Of a DNA stretch of 64,000 nt, positions 29,217 through 39,883 are shown piece by piece. The notes under the pieces were generated by a model. The model was not told where the DNA came from. It saw only the letters and a list, made by a program, of their open reading frames with translations, and ran no database searches. This DNA comes from Cupriavidus basilensis (GTDB taxonomy: Bacteria > Pseudomonadota > Gammaproteobacteria > Burkholderiales > Burkholderiaceae): the NCBI RefSeq assembly GCF_000832305.1, contig NZ_CP010536.1, positions 434,001 through 498,000 of the forward strand, read 5' to 3'. The translations under genes were made by a program, and so were the position numbers. Position 1 is the stretch's first letter. Each line of letters opens with the position of its first letter.

Positions 29217-30692
29217 CTACAAAGTCTTACGGAGATTTACCGCTGGAATCTTGAGCGCTTCGCGGTATTTGGCAACGGTACGCCGTGCCACCACAAAGCC
29301 CTGCTCGCCGAGCAATTCGGCAATCCGGCTGTCGGACAAGGGGTTCCTAGCGTCTTCGGCTCCTATCAATTGCTTGATCAACGCACGGATTGCCGTTGAT
29401 GAGGCCGCGCCGCCGGTTTCTGTGGATACGTGAGAGCCGAAAAAATACTTCAACTCGAAAGTCCCCATCGGCGTTGCCATGTATTTATTGGTAGTCACCC
29501 GAGAGATGGTGGACTCGTGTAAACCCAGTGTATCGGCAATCTCCCGCAAAACCAAGGGGCGCATCGCAATTTCACCGTGGGTGAAGAAGTTCTTTTGACG
29601 TTCGACAATGGCTTGTGCGACGCGCAATATCGTGTCGAACCTTTGCTGGATATTCTTGATCAACCAGCGTGCTTCTTGCAGTTTTTGCTGCAGTCCGGCC
29701 GCGCCAGCGTCGCCTTTTGCACCGCGCAAAATCTGCGCGTACATGTCGTTGATGCGTAGCCGCGGCATCACATCCGGGTTGAGGTGGGCGATCCATCCGC
29801 CGCTCAACTTTCGAACAAAAACATCGGGCACCACGAAGTCCGCTTCTGGCCGGCTGTAGGCATGGCCGGGATAGGGCGCGAGCGAGCGGATCAATTCATG
29901 CGCCGCCTTGAGTTCAGGTTCGTCCACCTGCAGCGCTTTTTTCAGGCGCGTGTAATCCCGCACCGCCAGCAGCTCGAGGTGGTTGGTGACGATGCTCAGC
30001 GCCAGTTCGCGCTGCGGATGCTTGAGCCTGCGCAATTGCAGCGCCAGGCACTCGGCGGCATTGCGCGCCCCGACGCCCGGCGGATCGAAGCTCTGCAGCA
30101 GCGTGAGCACAGCCTGGATCTCGTCGACCTCGAACTCGAGCTCCTCCGGCAGCTCGCTGCAGATTTCCTCGAGCGTGGTGCTCAGGTAGCCGTCATCGTC
30201 CAGGGATTCGACCAGGAAGATAGCCAGCCCTTTGTCGCGCAGGGAAATCTTGAGCGGTGCCAGCTGCTCCATGAGGTGTTCACGCAGCGTGGGCTCGGCG
30301 TCGCGCAGCTGCATCGGGGTTTTTTCGTCGTCTTCGCCTTGCGGGCGGCGGGCGAAGTCGTCCAGGCTCCAGTCGCTGCCGTAATCCTCATTGCTGTCAG
30401 AGTAGCTGTCGTCGGCTTCGGGGGCGCCATCGGGGCGGTTCTCGCTGGTGCCCTGGCCGTCAGCTGGCGCCGGCGCGGGCGCGCTCTGCAGGTTCACCGA
30501 GCCGTCCGAAGACACGCGCAGCGGGCTGTCCAGCCAGTCGTTCTCACGCTCGAGCAAGGGGTTCTCGGTCAGCGCCTGTTCCACTTCCTGCTGCAGTTCA
30601 AGCGTGGACAGTTGCAGCAGCCGGATCGACTGCTGGAGTTGCGGCGTAAGCGCGAGATGCTGCGAGAGGCGGAGCTGTAGCGACGGTTTCAT
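29217..30692 (-). CDS. rpoN: RNA polymerase sigma-54 factor
   Basis: Sigma factor for enhancer-dependent promoters, 491 residues. Region I is Gln/Leu-rich ([23 protein letters not shown]), region II is acidic, then the core-binding domain and helix-turn-helix, and the RpoN box [15 protein letters not shown] near the C-terminus. ATG 30692 restores the conserved MKPSLQL start; the frame to 30785 is an artefact. It follows lptB by 138 bases, the usual proteobacterial order. Confidence 0.97.
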   Translation of the reverse strand: MKPSLQLRLSQHLALTPQLQQSIRLLQLSTLELQQEVEQALTENPLLERENDWLDSPLRVSSDGSVNLQSAPAPAPADGQGTSENRPDGAPEADDSYSDSNEDYGSDWSLDDFARRPQGEDDEKTPMQLRDAEPTLREHLMEQLAPLKISLRDKGLAIFLVESLDDDGYLSTTLEEICSELPEELEFEVDEIQAVLTLLQSFDPPGVGARNAAECLALQLRRLKHPQRELALSIVTNHLELLAVRDYTRLKKALQVDEPELKAAHELIRSLAPYPGHAYSRPEADFVVPDVFVRKLSGGWIAHLNPDVMPRLRINDMYAQILRGAKGDAGAAGLQQKLQEARWLIKNIQQRFDTILRVAQAIVERQKNFFTHGEIAMRPLVLREIADTLGLHESTISRVTTNKYMATPMGTFELKYFFGSHVSTETGGAASSTAIRALIKQLIGAEDARNPLSDSRIAELLGEQGFVVARRTVAKYREALKIPAVNLRKTL

Positions 30693-30830
30693 GCGACCTA
30701 TTTTATGCTCAACTTCCGTACTGGTGGAACGGAAATTGCTATCGCTGGTGTCGCTATGATCGTTTGAAGGATAAAAAGGCGACACTGAAGCCGCCGGGAC
30801 GGGGGGATGCGCGGCGGGCGCCGCGCGCCC

Positions 30831-31616
30831 TTACATGCGGAAGTTCTCGCCCAGGTAGACCTTGCGCACCGACTCGTTGGCGATGATGTCTTCAGGCTGC
30901 CCGGACGCCAGCACCGCGCCTTCGCTGATGATGTAGGCGTGGTCGCAGATGCCCAGCGTCTCGCGCACGTTGTGGTCGGTGATCAGCACGCCGATGTTGC
31001 GTGCCTTGAGGAAGCTGACGATGCGCTGGATTTCGCCTACCGCGATCGGGTCGACGCCGGCGAAGGGCTCGTCGAGCAGGATGAAGCGCGGCGCGGAGGC
31101 TAGCGCGCGCGCGATTTCCACGCGGCGGCGCTCGCCGCCGGACAGCGACAGCGCCGGGTTGTCGCGCAGGTGGGCAATCTGCAGGTCATCCAGCAGGGTG
31201 TCCAGCCGGCGCTCGATCTCGGCCTTGCTCAGGGGTTTGCCATCGTTGAGCTGCAGCTCCAGCACTGCGCGGATGTTCTCCTGCACATTGAGCTTGCGGA
31301 ACACGGAGGCTTCCTGCGGCAGGTAGGACAGGCCCATGCGCGCGCGCTCATGGATGGCCAGGCCGCTGATGTGCTTGTCGTCGAGCACGATATCGCCCTC
31401 GTCCAGCGCCACCAGCCCCACGATCATGTAGAACGACGTGGTCTTGCCCGCGCCGTTGGGGCCAAGCAAGCCGACCACCTCGCCGCTCTTCACGTCGAGC
31501 GACACGTCCTTGACCACGGTGCGCGAGCCGTAGCGCTTCTTCAGGTGGCGCACGACCAGCGTGCTGCTGTCCTTCAGGGTGGCGGGCTGGGACGGTGCGG
31601 TTTGGGTAGCGGTCAT
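30831..31616 (-). CDS. lptB: LPS export ABC transporter ATP-binding protein
   Basis: Cytoplasmic ATPase of the LptB2FGC complex that pulls LPS from the inner membrane; 261 residues. Walker A is GPNGAGKTT, signature [15 protein letters not shown], Walker [13 protein letters not shown] and the H-loop in ITDHN. About 20 N-terminal residues exceed the E. coli protein. It lies directly downstream of lptA with a 24-base gap. Confidence 0.96.
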   Translation of the reverse strand: MTATQTAPSQPATLKDSSTLVVRHLKKRYGSRTVVKDVSLDVKSGEVVGLLGPNGAGKTTSFYMIVGLVALDEGDIVLDDKHISGLAIHERARMGLSYLPQEASVFRKLNVQENIRAVLELQLNDGKPLSKAEIERRLDTLLDDLQIAHLRDNPALSLSGGERRRVEIARALASAPRFILLDEPFAGVDPIAVGEIQRIVSFLKARNIGVLITDHNVRETLGICDHAYIISEGAVLASGQPEDIIANESVRKVYLGENFRM

Positions 31617-31640
31617 GAAGGAGAAGTCAGAGTCCGTGGG

Positions 31641-32285
31641 TCAGGGGTTGACGGGGGCGGTTGCCGGCTTGAGCTGCAGCGGGCTGGCTGCGGCACCGCT
31701 GGCGGGCTGCTCCTGGCGCGGCGACAGCACGGCGCGCACGCGGCCCGACGGGCTGCCCGCGGTTGCGTTCTCGGCGCCACCGCTGGCCGTGTAGAACTCG
31801 TTGCGGCTGTCATAGGTGATCACCGCGCCGCGGATCTCGTCGACCAGCTTGGCGCCGGCCAGGCGAGCCATGCGGGCGCGCCCGATCAGCTTGGACAACT
31901 CCTGCTTGCCGTCATACTCGATGCGGTCGCCCCAGCCGTCGATGTACTCGTCGACGTTGTCGCGCTTCTGGCGGATGTAGGCTTGCTTGCCGCCCTTGGA
32001 GGTCGCGACCGCGTACTGGTAGCCCTCGGGATCGGTACGGACTTCGGCCGCGTCGGATTTGAGCACCATGGTGCCCTTGGTCAGCACCACGTTGCCGGTC
32101 AGTACATAGACCTGCTTGACGTCATCGTAGCTGGCATTGTCGGCCTCCAGGACCAGCGGCTTTTCGCGGTCGGCCTTTTCGGCGCTGGCGGGCGCGGCCA
32201 GCGTGAGGCCAAGGACGGCGGCCAGCGTCAGCAAAGCGGCCGTGCTGCGGCGCAGACAGGACGAAGTCGTCGGGAATGGATTCAT
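31641..32285 (-). CDS. lptA: LPS transport periplasmic protein LptA
   Basis: OstA-fold bridge protein carrying LPS across the periplasm, 214 residues. A signal peptide ends near PASA. The jelly-roll part shows VLEADNASYDDVKQVYVLTGNVVLTKGTM and the family DRIEYDGK stretch. The C-terminal 50 residues are Ala/Pro-rich. It is encoded between lptC and lptB. Confidence 0.93.
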   Translation of the reverse strand: MNPFPTTSSCLRRSTAALLTLAAVLGLTLAAPASAEKADREKPLVLEADNASYDDVKQVYVLTGNVVLTKGTMVLKSDAAEVRTDPEGYQYAVATSKGGKQAYIRQKRDNVDEYIDGWGDRIEYDGKQELSKLIGRARMARLAGAKLVDEIRGAVITYDSRNEFYTASGGAENATAGSPSGRVRAVLSPRQEQPASGAAASPLQLKPATAPVNP

Positions 32286-32339
32286 GTTGGCGTGATGGCG
32301 GTTGACGCGGGCGGCTGGTGCCCGCGGGCGGCTTCAGGG

Positions 32340-32972
32340 CTACTTCGCGGAACTCGCCGGCGGCGGCCCCGTGATGATGGTGCCGCGTACGTTACCCAGC
32401 AATTGTACTTCGCGAGTGACATTGTTGAAGACCAGGCCGTTGGCGGTCATCACCGACGGGCCGCGGGTCAGCTTGACAGCCTTGTCGGTCTTGACGATGT
32501 CGTCGTTCACGAGCACCTGGAAATACTCCGAGGCGGCTGTCATCTGTGGATCCTTGGCGGGGTCGGGACCCTGGGCGCGCACGATGAAGGCGTTGCCGAA
32601 CAGGTCGATGACCGAGCCTTCCGCGTTCATCGTGCCGCGATCGGAGTGGCCGGTGACGGGCGGACGGTCGATTTCGTAGGAGCGCATGGCCGGGCGCGTC
32701 ACTTCGTAGGTCTGGTCGTCCTCGAAGTGGATCATCTTGTCGCCGGTGAAGCGCAGCTTGGTGTTGCCGTCCTCGGCAAGCTCGGTCGCGGAGAAACGGA
32801 TCATGTAGTAATCCGGTTCATGCTTCTTGCCTACCGGCCCGGTGTCCGCTGCTTTCGGGGAGTTGACCTGCACCAGCCAGAAGGTGCTGCCCGCCACCAG
32901 TGCCATCAGCAGCAGGGGCAGGGCTCGCATGGCAAGCCGGCTCAGGGAGGACAGGATTTCCCGCATAGGCAT
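32340..32972 (-). CDS. lptC: LPS export protein LptC
   Basis: Bitopic inner-membrane protein, 210 residues. One N-terminal membrane segment (about 14-34) precedes a periplasmic OstA-like domain that receives LPS from LptB2FG and hands it to LptA. Its TGAGG-type ribosome-binding site overlaps the stop of kdsD, so the two are coupled; the kdsC gene that usually lies between them is absent. Confidence 0.92.
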   Translation of the reverse strand: MPMREILSSLSRLAMRALPLLLMALVAGSTFWLVQVNSPKAADTGPVGKKHEPDYYMIRFSATELAEDGNTKLRFTGDKMIHFEDDQTYEVTRPAMRSYEIDRPPVTGHSDRGTMNAEGSVIDLFGNAFIVRAQGPDPAKDPQMTAASEYFQVLVNDDIVKTDKAVKLTRGPSVMTANGLVFNNVTREVQLLGNVRGTIITGPPPASSAK

Positions 32973-32981
32973 GGGCTGGCC

Positions 32982-33965
32982 TCAGATGACCTTGGCGCGG
33001 GTCAGGTCATGGATGTGGAGCGCGCCGACCAGGTGCTGCTCTGCGTCGACCACCAGCATCTGGTTGATGCGGTTCGCCTCCATGACCTGCACGGCTTCGA
33101 CGGCCAGCTGGTCCGGTCCGACGGTATGCGGTGTGCGGTGCATGACCTCGCTGATGGGTACGGTCTTCCAGTCGTGCGAGGTTTCGAGCAGGCGGCGCAG
33201 GTCGCCATCGGTGAAGACGCCGATCAGGCGGTCGTCCGGGTCCACCACCGCGGTCATTGCCATGCCTTTGCGGGTGATTTCCATCAGGGCCTGTGCCAGC
33301 GGCGTGCTCGCGCGCACCTTGGGCACCGCGTTGCCGCTGCGCATGACGTCGCGCACGTGGGTCAGCAGCTTGCGCCCGAGCGCGCCGCCCGGATGCGAGC
33401 GGGCAAAGTCTTCCTCGCCGAAGCCGCGGGCATCCAGCACCGCCACCGCGAGCGCGTCGCCCATCGCGAGTGCGGCGGTGGTGCTGGCGGTCGGGGCCAG
33501 GTTGAGCGTGCAGGCTTCTTTTTCCACGCCGGCATTGAGGTGCGCGTCGGCCAGTTTGGCCAGCGTGGACGCGGGGTTGCCGGTCACGGAGATGAGCTTG
33601 GCGCCGATGCGCTTGACGATTGGGACGATCGAAAGCAACTCGGCGGTCTCTCCGGAGTTGGAAAAGGCGATCAGCACGTCGTCGCGCGTGACCATGCCCA
33701 GGTCGCCGTGGCTGGCTTCGGCCGGATGCACGAAAAACGCGGGCGTGCCGGTCGAGGCCAGCGTGGCCGCGACCTTGCGGCCGATGTGGCCCGACTTGCC
33801 GATGCCGGACACGACGACGCGTCCGCTGCAATTGAGCGTCAGTTGCACGGCCTGCACAAATTCGTCGTCCAGGCGGCCTGCGAGGGCGGCGACGGCGTCG
33901 GCTTCGATCTGGAGGGTCTCGCGAGCGAGCCTAAGTGCTCGATCCGCATTGAAATTAGCTATCAT
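32982..33965 (-). CDS. kdsD: D-arabinose 5-phosphate isomerase (KpsF/GutQ family)
   Basis: First enzyme of Kdo synthesis, 327 residues. The SIS domain (about 35-190) has GIGKSGHIGRKVAATLASTG and HPAEASHGDLGM; two CBS domains follow (about 210-327). The ATG at 33965 is used because the longer upstream frame runs antisense into the antiporter gene. It heads the kdsD-lptC-lptA-lptB-rpoN group and diverges from the antiporter gene. Confidence 0.95.
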   Translation of the reverse strand: MIANFNADRALRLARETLQIEADAVAALAGRLDDEFVQAVQLTLNCSGRVVVSGIGKSGHIGRKVAATLASTGTPAFFVHPAEASHGDLGMVTRDDVLIAFSNSGETAELLSIVPIVKRIGAKLISVTGNPASTLAKLADAHLNAGVEKEACTLNLAPTASTTAALAMGDALAVAVLDARGFGEEDFARSHPGGALGRKLLTHVRDVMRSGNAVPKVRASTPLAQALMEITRKGMAMTAVVDPDDRLIGVFTDGDLRRLLETSHDWKTVPISEVMHRTPHTVGPDQLAVEAVQVMEANRINQMLVVDAEQHLVGALHIHDLTRAKVI

Positions 33966-34116
33966 GGCGACGAAGTATACCAACGAATGCGATGGCGCTT
34001 GGGCTGTTCCTGGGATTGGGCGGCCGGGGCGGCCATCGCGCTTGCCGTAATCCGCCGGCAGGGCCGCCCGCACCGGGCCGGCCCGGTGCCCGGCGCGGCG
34101 TACCCTGACCCTGTCG

Positions 34117-36096
34117 ATGCACTCTCCGCTGGACCTTACCCTTGTCCTGCTGGCCGCCGCCGTGTTTGGCGTGGTCGCGTTTCGCATGTTGCAGTTGCCG
34201 CCGATGCTGGGGTACCTGGTCGTGGGCATCCTGATCGGGCCGCACGCGCTCGGCCTGGCCAGCGATACCGCGCAAACCAAATACCTGGCCGAGTTCGGGG
34301 TGGTCTTCCTGATGTTCTCGATCGGCCTGGAGTTCAGTCTGAGCAAGCTCAAGGCGATGAAACGGCAGGTGTTCGGCCTGGGCGGCTCGCAGGTGGTGCT
34401 GTCGCTGCTGGCCGTGATTCCGGCGAGCTGGGCGTTCAACTGGCTGTTTCCGCTGTCCTGGCAGGCCTCGGTGGCGCTGGGCGGGGCGCTGGCCATGTCA
34501 TCCACCGCCATCGTGTCCAAGATGCTGTCGGAGCGGCTGGAGCTTGAGAGCGAGCATGGGCGCAACATCATCAGCATCCTGCTGTTCCAGGATCTCGCCG
34601 TGGTGCCGCTGCTGATCGTGATCCCGGCGCTCTCGCGCGATCCTGGCGACCTGATGATGGCGCTGGGCCTGGCCACGGTGAAGATCGTGGCGGCCCTGAG
34701 CCTGATCTTCTTCGTCGGCCAGCGTCTCGTGAGCCGCTGGCTCCACATCGTGGCGGCGCGCCGCTCGCAAGAGCTGTTCATGCTCAACCTGCTGCTGGTC
34801 ACGCTGGGCATGGCCGCGCTGACCGAGCGGCTCGGCCTGTCGATGGCGCTGGGCGCTTTCATGGCCGGCATGCTGATCTCCGAGACGCCCTATCGCCATC
34901 AGGTGGAGGAGGACATCAAGCCCTTCCGCGACGTGCTGCTGGGGCTGTTCTTCGTCACCATCGGCATGCTGCTCAACATCCATGTTGTGCTCGATCACTT
35001 GTGGCTGGTGCTGGCGCTGCTGGTGGTGCCCATTGTCTTCAAGCTGGTGCTGATCTCCGGCCTGGCCCGCTTGTTCGGTTCACGCCAGGGGGTGGCGATC
35101 CGTACCGGCCTGGGCCTGGCGCAGGCCGGCGAGTTCGGCTTCGTGCTGCTTAACCAGATCGACGGCCTGAACCTGGTCGACCCGGTGCTGATCCAGGTCA
35201 TCCTGGCCTCCATGCTGTTGTCGATGCTGGCAGCACCGTTCCTGATCCAGTACAGCGACGCCATCGTGCTGCGCTTTACCGCCAACGAATGGCTGATGCA
35301 GTCGCTCAACATGACGCGCATCGCGGTGCAGAGCCTGCAGACCGAGAAGCACGCCATCATCTGCGGGTTTGGCCGCAGCGGCCAGAACCTGGCGCACATG
35401 CTGGAGCGCGAGGGCATTACCTACGTGGCGCTGGACCTCGACCCGGACCGGGTGCGCGAAGCCGCCGGCGCGGGCGATACGGTGGTGTACGGCGATGCCG
35501 GCCGGCGCGAGGCGCTGATCGCGGCGGGCCTGCATCGCGCGGCAGCCTTGGTCATCACTTACAACAACACGCCCTCGGCCCTCAAGGTGCTGCACCATGT
35601 GCAGGAACTGCAGCCGGCGCTGCCCGTGATCGTGCGCACCATGGACGACTCGGAGCTCGATATCCTGCAAAAGGCGGGCGCCACCGAGGTGGTGCCGGAA
35701 AGCATCGAGGGCAGCCTGATGCTGGCCTCGCACGCGCTGGTGCTGCTGGGCGTGCCGATGCGGCGCGTGGTGCGTGGGGTGCAGGAGGCGCGCGATGCGC
35801 GCTACAGCCTGCTGCGCGGCTACTTCCACGGCCGCGACGACGAGGAAGACATGGTGGAGCGAGAGTCCGTGCGGCTGCACTCCATTTCGCTCGGCCCGGA
35901 GGCCACGTCGGTGGGGCGGCGCCTCGGCGCGCTCGGGCTGGACCGTATCGGGGTGGAGGTGACGGCGGTGCGCCGGCGTGGCATCCGCGCGTTCGATCCA
36001 GAGCCCGATACCGTACTGGAGCCGGGCGATATCGTGGTCTTGCGCGGCCAGCCAGAGGCGCTGGAAGCGGCCGAGGCGCGCATGCTGGCCGGTTGA
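34117..36096 (+). CDS. CPA2-family cation:proton antiporter with TrkA domains (KefB/KefC-like)
   Basis: Inner-membrane K+/Na+:H+ exchanger of 659 residues. About 12-13 membrane segments (residues 1-385) are followed by a TrkA-N NAD-binding domain starting HAIICGFGRSGQNLAHML and a TrkA-C domain near the end (EPGDIVVLRGQPEAL). The ion pathway region includes FQDLAVVPLL. No KefF/KefG ancillary gene is adjacent. The same gene is often divergent from kdsD in this bacterial group. Confidence 0.92.
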   Translation: MHSPLDLTLVLLAAAVFGVVAFRMLQLPPMLGYLVVGILIGPHALGLASDTAQTKYLAEFGVVFLMFSIGLEFSLSKLKAMKRQVFGLGGSQVVLSLLAVIPASWAFNWLFPLSWQASVALGGALAMSSTAIVSKMLSERLELESEHGRNIISILLFQDLAVVPLLIVIPALSRDPGDLMMALGLATVKIVAALSLIFFVGQRLVSRWLHIVAARRSQELFMLNLLLVTLGMAALTERLGLSMALGAFMAGMLISETPYRHQVEEDIKPFRDVLLGLFFVTIGMLLNIHVVLDHLWLVLALLVVPIVFKLVLISGLARLFGSRQGVAIRTGLGLAQAGEFGFVLLNQIDGLNLVDPVLIQVILASMLLSMLAAPFLIQYSDAIVLRFTANEWLMQSLNMTRIAVQSLQTEKHAIICGFGRSGQNLAHMLEREGITYVALDLDPDRVREAAGAGDTVVYGDAGRREALIAAGLHRAAALVITYNNTPSALKVLHHVQELQPALPVIVRTMDDSELDILQKAGATEVVPESIEGSLMLASHALVLLGVPMRRVVRGVQEARDARYSLLRGYFHGRDDEEDMVERESVRLHSISLGPEATSVGRRLGALGLDRIGVEVTAVRRRGIRAFDPEPDTVLEPGDIVVLRGQPEALEAAEARMLAG

Positions 36097-36134
36097 GCCT
36101 GCGCTATGCGCTCAGTGGCGCCGCAAGTTCGGGT

Positions 36135-36518
36135 TCATGCCGCCACGCGGCTGCCGGCGTGCGCCTCTTCCGCCCACGATGGCGGCAGGCCCTCCAGCAC
36201 GGAGCGCGCATCGAGCGAGCCGATCGGGATGCGCGGGTCGGCGGGAATGCGGCCTTCGCCTTGCAGCATCAGGTAGCGCAGGCAGCATACGCGCAGGAAG
36301 GACGTGAAGTTCGCCGCTTCGCCCCGATAGGCCACCAGTTCGTCGTGCAGCCGGGTGATGAGCTGGCCCACGCTCATGCCGTCGCGGCGCGCCAGCGTTT
36401 CGAGCACTTCCCAGAACAGGCTTTCCAGCCGGATGCTGGTGGCTACGCCATGCAGCCGGAGCGAGCGGGACTGGCCCTGGTACGACTGCGGGGTGGCCCG
36501 GATGAAGATTTCACACAT
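36135..36518 (-). CDS. Ribbon-helix-helix domain protein
   Basis: A 127-residue protein with the RHH_4 domain: SRSLRLHGVATSIRLESLFWEVLETLARRDGMSVGQLI supplies one strand and two helices. Proteins with this domain are often misnamed arylsulfate sulfotransferase; a DNA-binding or antitoxin-like role is more plausible but unproven. The ATG at 36518 is chosen as the longer frame has no similarity. No toxin-like partner lies beside it. Confidence 0.8.
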   Translation of the reverse strand: MCEIFIRATPQSYQGQSRSLRLHGVATSIRLESLFWEVLETLARRDGMSVGQLITRLHDELVAYRGEAANFTSFLRVCCLRYLMLQGEGRIPADPRIPIGSLDARSVLEGLPPSWAEEAHAGSRVAA

Positions 36519-36586
36519 ACAAGAACTCCCGTGCTTGACGGCCCGCGATCGCCCTGGGCAGGCTCGCGGGCCGCGTTCGGAAGCCT

Positions 36587-37165
36587 CTAATGTACGATCT
36601 TGGTGCCCAGGACGGCAAGGAACTGCGCCAGCCATGCCGGGTGCGCGGGCCAGGCCGGTGCGCTTACCAGGTTGCCATCGGTGTAGGCCTGATCGACCGG
36701 AATGTCGGCATACTTTCCGCCCGCCAGGCGCACTTCGGGCGCGCAGGCCGGATAGGCCGAGCAGGTCCGGCCTTCCAGCACGCCGGCCGCGGCTAGCAGC
36801 TGGGCGCCGTGGCACACCGCGGCGATCGGCTTATTGGTGCTGGCAAAGTGCCGCACGATCTCCAGCACCCGCTCGTTCAGGCGCAGGTATTCCGGGGCGC
36901 GCCCGCCCGGAATGACCAGCCCGTCGTAGGCCGCCGGATCCACATCGGCAAAGCTCGCGTTCAGCGCGAAGTTGTGGCCGCGCTTTTCGCTATAGGTCTG
37001 GTCGCCCTCGAAATCATGGATGGCGGTTGGGCAGCTGGCGCCGGCCGCCTTGTCCGGACACACCGCATGGACCGTATGGCCCACCATCTGGAGTGCCTGG
37101 AAAGGCACCATGGTTTCATAGTCTTCGGCGTAGTCGCCGACCAGCATCAAGATCTTTTTCGCCAT
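36587..37165 (-). CDS. DJ-1/PfpI family protein
   Basis: A 192-residue glutamine-amidotransferase-like protein. The nucleophile elbow [10 protein letters not shown] places Cys118 and His119, with an acidic residue near position 15 as in PfpI/DJ-1 enzymes. Family members act as deglycases, glyoxalases, peptidases or hydratases; the exact activity here is unknown. GGAGACAGCG precedes the ATG at 37165. It is divergent from apt. Confidence 0.88.
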   Translation of the reverse strand: MAKKILMLVGDYAEDYETMVPFQALQMVGHTVHAVCPDKAAGASCPTAIHDFEGDQTYSEKRGHNFALNASFADVDPAAYDGLVIPGGRAPEYLRLNERVLEIVRHFASTNKPIAAVCHGAQLLAAAGVLEGRTCSAYPACAPEVRLAGGKYADIPVDQAYTDGNLVSAPAWPAHPAWLAQFLAVLGTKIVH

Positions 37166-37326
37166 CGCTGTCTCCTGTATGGTTACGGGTGTCCCGGTGG
37201 GGGCGCGCCGCAAAGCGTGCCGTCCGCCCAGGCGTTGCCCATTGTGTTGCCGTTTGCGGCAGCCCGGGTGGTAACCCATTACCGCATCCAGCTTGCCGAT
37301 TTGGCGGGCTGTCCGAACGAGTCCCC

Positions 37327-37899
37327 ATGCCCAATACCACGATCCAGTCGTCCGCCCTTGGCGACGTTACCCACTACCTGCGCGAACGCATCCGTACCGT
37401 GCCGGACTGGCCGCAGCCCGGCGTGATGTTTCGCGACATCACGCCGTTGCTGCAGGATCCCAAGTCCCTGCGCGTGCTGATCGATGTTTTTGTGCACCGC
37501 TACATGGACGCCAAGCTCGACGTGGTGGCCGGCATCGACGCACGCGGCTTTATCCTGGGCGCCATCGTGGCGTACGAGCTGAACCTGGGCTTCGTGCCGA
37601 TCCGCAAGAAGGGCAAGCTGCCGTTCGAGACCGTGGCCGAGGAATATGAGCTGGAGTACGGCAGCGCCACGGTGGAGATCCACGCCGATGCCTGCAAGCC
37701 GGGCGAGCGCGTGCTGCTGGTGGACGACCTGATCGCCACGGGCGGCACGATGATGGCTGGCCGCAAGCTGCTCGAGCGGCTGGGCGCCACCGTGGTGGAA
37801 GGCGCCGCCATCGTCGACCTGCCCGAGCTCGGCGGCTCGCGCCACCTGCTGGATAGCGGCCTGCCGCTGTTCACGGTTTGCCGCTTTGACGGGCATTGA
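37327..37899 (+). CDS. apt: Adenine phosphoribosyltransferase
   Basis: Purine salvage enzyme converting adenine and PRPP to AMP, 190 residues. It shows [18 protein letters not shown] near the N-terminus, AGIDARGF, and the PRPP loop [13 protein letters not shown]. The longer frame from 37027 is antisense to the DJ-1 gene. ATG 37327 has only a weak ribosome-binding site. Confidence 0.95.
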   Translation: MPNTTIQSSALGDVTHYLRERIRTVPDWPQPGVMFRDITPLLQDPKSLRVLIDVFVHRYMDAKLDVVAGIDARGFILGAIVAYELNLGFVPIRKKGKLPFETVAEEYELEYGSATVEIHADACKPGERVLLVDDLIATGGTMMAGRKLLERLGATVVEGAAIVDLPELGGSRHLLDSGLPLFTVCRFDGH

Positions 37900-38169
37900 C
37901 ACGCATTGACGGCCGATCGCCGAGCGGCGCGGGCACCGCGCCTGGCGCTCGCGCTGCCGAGGCCGTGGCGGCATCGCCGCACAGCACTTGCCACGTCCGG
38001 CGCGAGCGGCCTGCGCATTGGGCTTGCGGCCATTTCCACCGCGTGGACATGGCGTTGCCCACACATGCCCGCGGGCGCATAATGCCCCATTGACAACGAT
38101 ACGATGGCCGGGCGAAATCTTGCGATCCGCAATGGAGGCACCGGTCACATAAGGGCATAAGGGCGCAGC

Positions 38170-39855
38170 ATGGGCGTACTACTTCATTTGCTTTCCGGCG
38201 TGGCGCTGCTGGTGTGGGGCACCAACATCGTCAAGGTCGGCATCCTGCGCGTGTATGGCGCCAACCTGCGCCACGTGCTTTCGTCCAGCATTTCCAACCG
38301 GTTCACGGCCTTTGCCGCCGGCCTTGGCGTGACCGGCCTGGTCCAGAGCAGCAACGCGACCGCCGTCATCGTCAGTTCCTTCGTCGGCCAGGGCCTGATT
38401 GCCGTGGCCCCGGCGCTGGCCATCATGCTGGGCGCCAACGTCGGCACCGCCATCATGGTGCAGGTATTCTCGCTGGACCTGTCCTGGCTGTCGCCGCTGC
38501 TGATCTTCGTTGGCGTGATCCTGCATCTGTCCTGGAAGGGCAACAAGCCTGGCCACGTGGGCCGCGTGCTGATCGGCCTGGGGCTGATCACGCTGGCGCT
38601 GGAACTGATCTCCATTGCCACCCGCCCCGTGGTGGAAGCGGCCGGCGTCAAGGTGTTGTTCGGCACGCTCACCGGAGACCCAACGCTGGACATGCTGATT
38701 GGCGCCTTGCTGACCATCCTTTGCTATTCGAGCCTGGCGGTGGTGCTGTTCTGCGGGGCGCTGGCCTCGGCCGGGGTGGTGTCCCTGCATGTGGCGATGG
38801 CGCTGGTGCTGGGCGCCAACCTGGGCTCGGGTATCTCCGCGTTGCTGACCACCTCGGGCAACAACCAGCCCGGCAAGCGCGTCACGCTGGGCAATCTGTT
38901 ATCGCGCCTGCTCGGCTGCGTGATCGCGCTGCCTTTGCTGGGGCAGGCCGAACACCTGCTGGCGCTGGTCGATGCCGATCCGCAGCGGCTGGTCGTGAAT
39001 TTCCACCTGCTCTTCAATGTGGCGCTGGCGGTGCTGCTGCTGGGCGCCACCGGTCCGCTGGCGCGCCTGTGCGAGGCGGTGCTGCCCGGGCGCAACACCG
39101 GCGACAGCCAGGTCACCCCGCGTCACCTCGATCCCGCCGCGCTGCCCACGCCGGCGCTGGCGCTGTCCAATGCCGCGCGCGAGGTGCTGCGCATCGGCGA
39201 CCGCATCGAGCAGATGCTGGACAACATGCTGCGCGTGTTGCGCACCAACGATGCCAAGCTCGCTACCGCCACCTGCCGCATCGACGACGAGGTGGACGAT
39301 CTCTACACCGCGATCAAGCTCTACCTGACCCGGATCAGCCTGGAGGCGCTGGATGAGCGCGACGGCCGGCGCTGGACGGAGATCATCTCGCTCACCATCA
39401 ACCTCGAGCACGCCGGCGACATCATCGAGCGCATCCTGCAGGACGCGCGCGAAAAGAAGATCGCACACAACCTGGCCTTCTCGGAAGCGGGCATGCAGGA
39501 GATCTCGCAGATGCACGCGCGCGTGGTGGCCAACCTGCGGCTCGGGCTGTCGGTCTTTCTCTCCGGCGACCTGAAAAGCGCGCAGCAGCTGATGGCGGAG
39601 AAGGCAACCTTCCGCGAGATGGAGCGCCAGTACGCGCGTACCCACCTGCAGCGCATTGCCGTGCAGACCGCCGAGAGCATCGAGACCAGCTCGCTGCACC
39701 TTGACGTGATCAGCGATCTCAAGCGCCTGAACTCATTGTTCTGCGCCACCGCGTACACGGTGCTGGAAGAGGCTGGCGTGCTTAACCGCAGCCGCATGAA
39801 GGAAGACGATGGCGAGCCCCCGGCCAGGGCGGTGCCGTCTGCGCAGGCGCACTGA
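38170..39855 (+). CDS. Na/Pi-cotransporter family protein with PhoU-like domain
   Basis: A 561-residue membrane protein. Two inverted Na/Pi cotransporter repeats form the membrane part: GLVQSSNATAVIVSSF and LGANVGTAIMVQ in the first, LGANLGSGISALL in the second. From about 335 on there is a cytoplasmic helical PhoU-like domain. Members (NptA, YjbB) transport or export phosphate; direction is not evident here. No pst or pho genes lie nearby. Confidence 0.9.
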   Translation: MGVLLHLLSGVALLVWGTNIVKVGILRVYGANLRHVLSSSISNRFTAFAAGLGVTGLVQSSNATAVIVSSFVGQGLIAVAPALAIMLGANVGTAIMVQVFSLDLSWLSPLLIFVGVILHLSWKGNKPGHVGRVLIGLGLITLALELISIATRPVVEAAGVKVLFGTLTGDPTLDMLIGALLTILCYSSLAVVLFCGALASAGVVSLHVAMALVLGANLGSGISALLTTSGNNQPGKRVTLGNLLSRLLGCVIALPLLGQAEHLLALVDADPQRLVVNFHLLFNVALAVLLLGATGPLARLCEAVLPGRNTGDSQVTPRHLDPAALPTPALALSNAAREVLRIGDRIEQMLDNMLRVLRTNDAKLATATCRIDDEVDDLYTAIKLYLTRISLEALDERDGRRWTEIISLTINLEHAGDIIERILQDAREKKIAHNLAFSEAGMQEISQMHARVVANLRLGLSVFLSGDLKSAQQLMAEKATFREMERQYARTHLQRIAVQTAESIETSSLHLDVISDLKRLNSLFCATAYTVLEEAGVLNRSRMKEDDGEPPARAVPSAQAH

Positions 39856-39883
39856 GAAGCCACTAGTGAGCCACTAGGGAGGG

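Noticed and set aside
31170..34547. 1,125-codon plus-strand frame across the lpt/kdsD genes
   Set aside because: Antisense to lptB, lptA, lptC and kdsD, all with recognisable motifs; no homology features in the frame.
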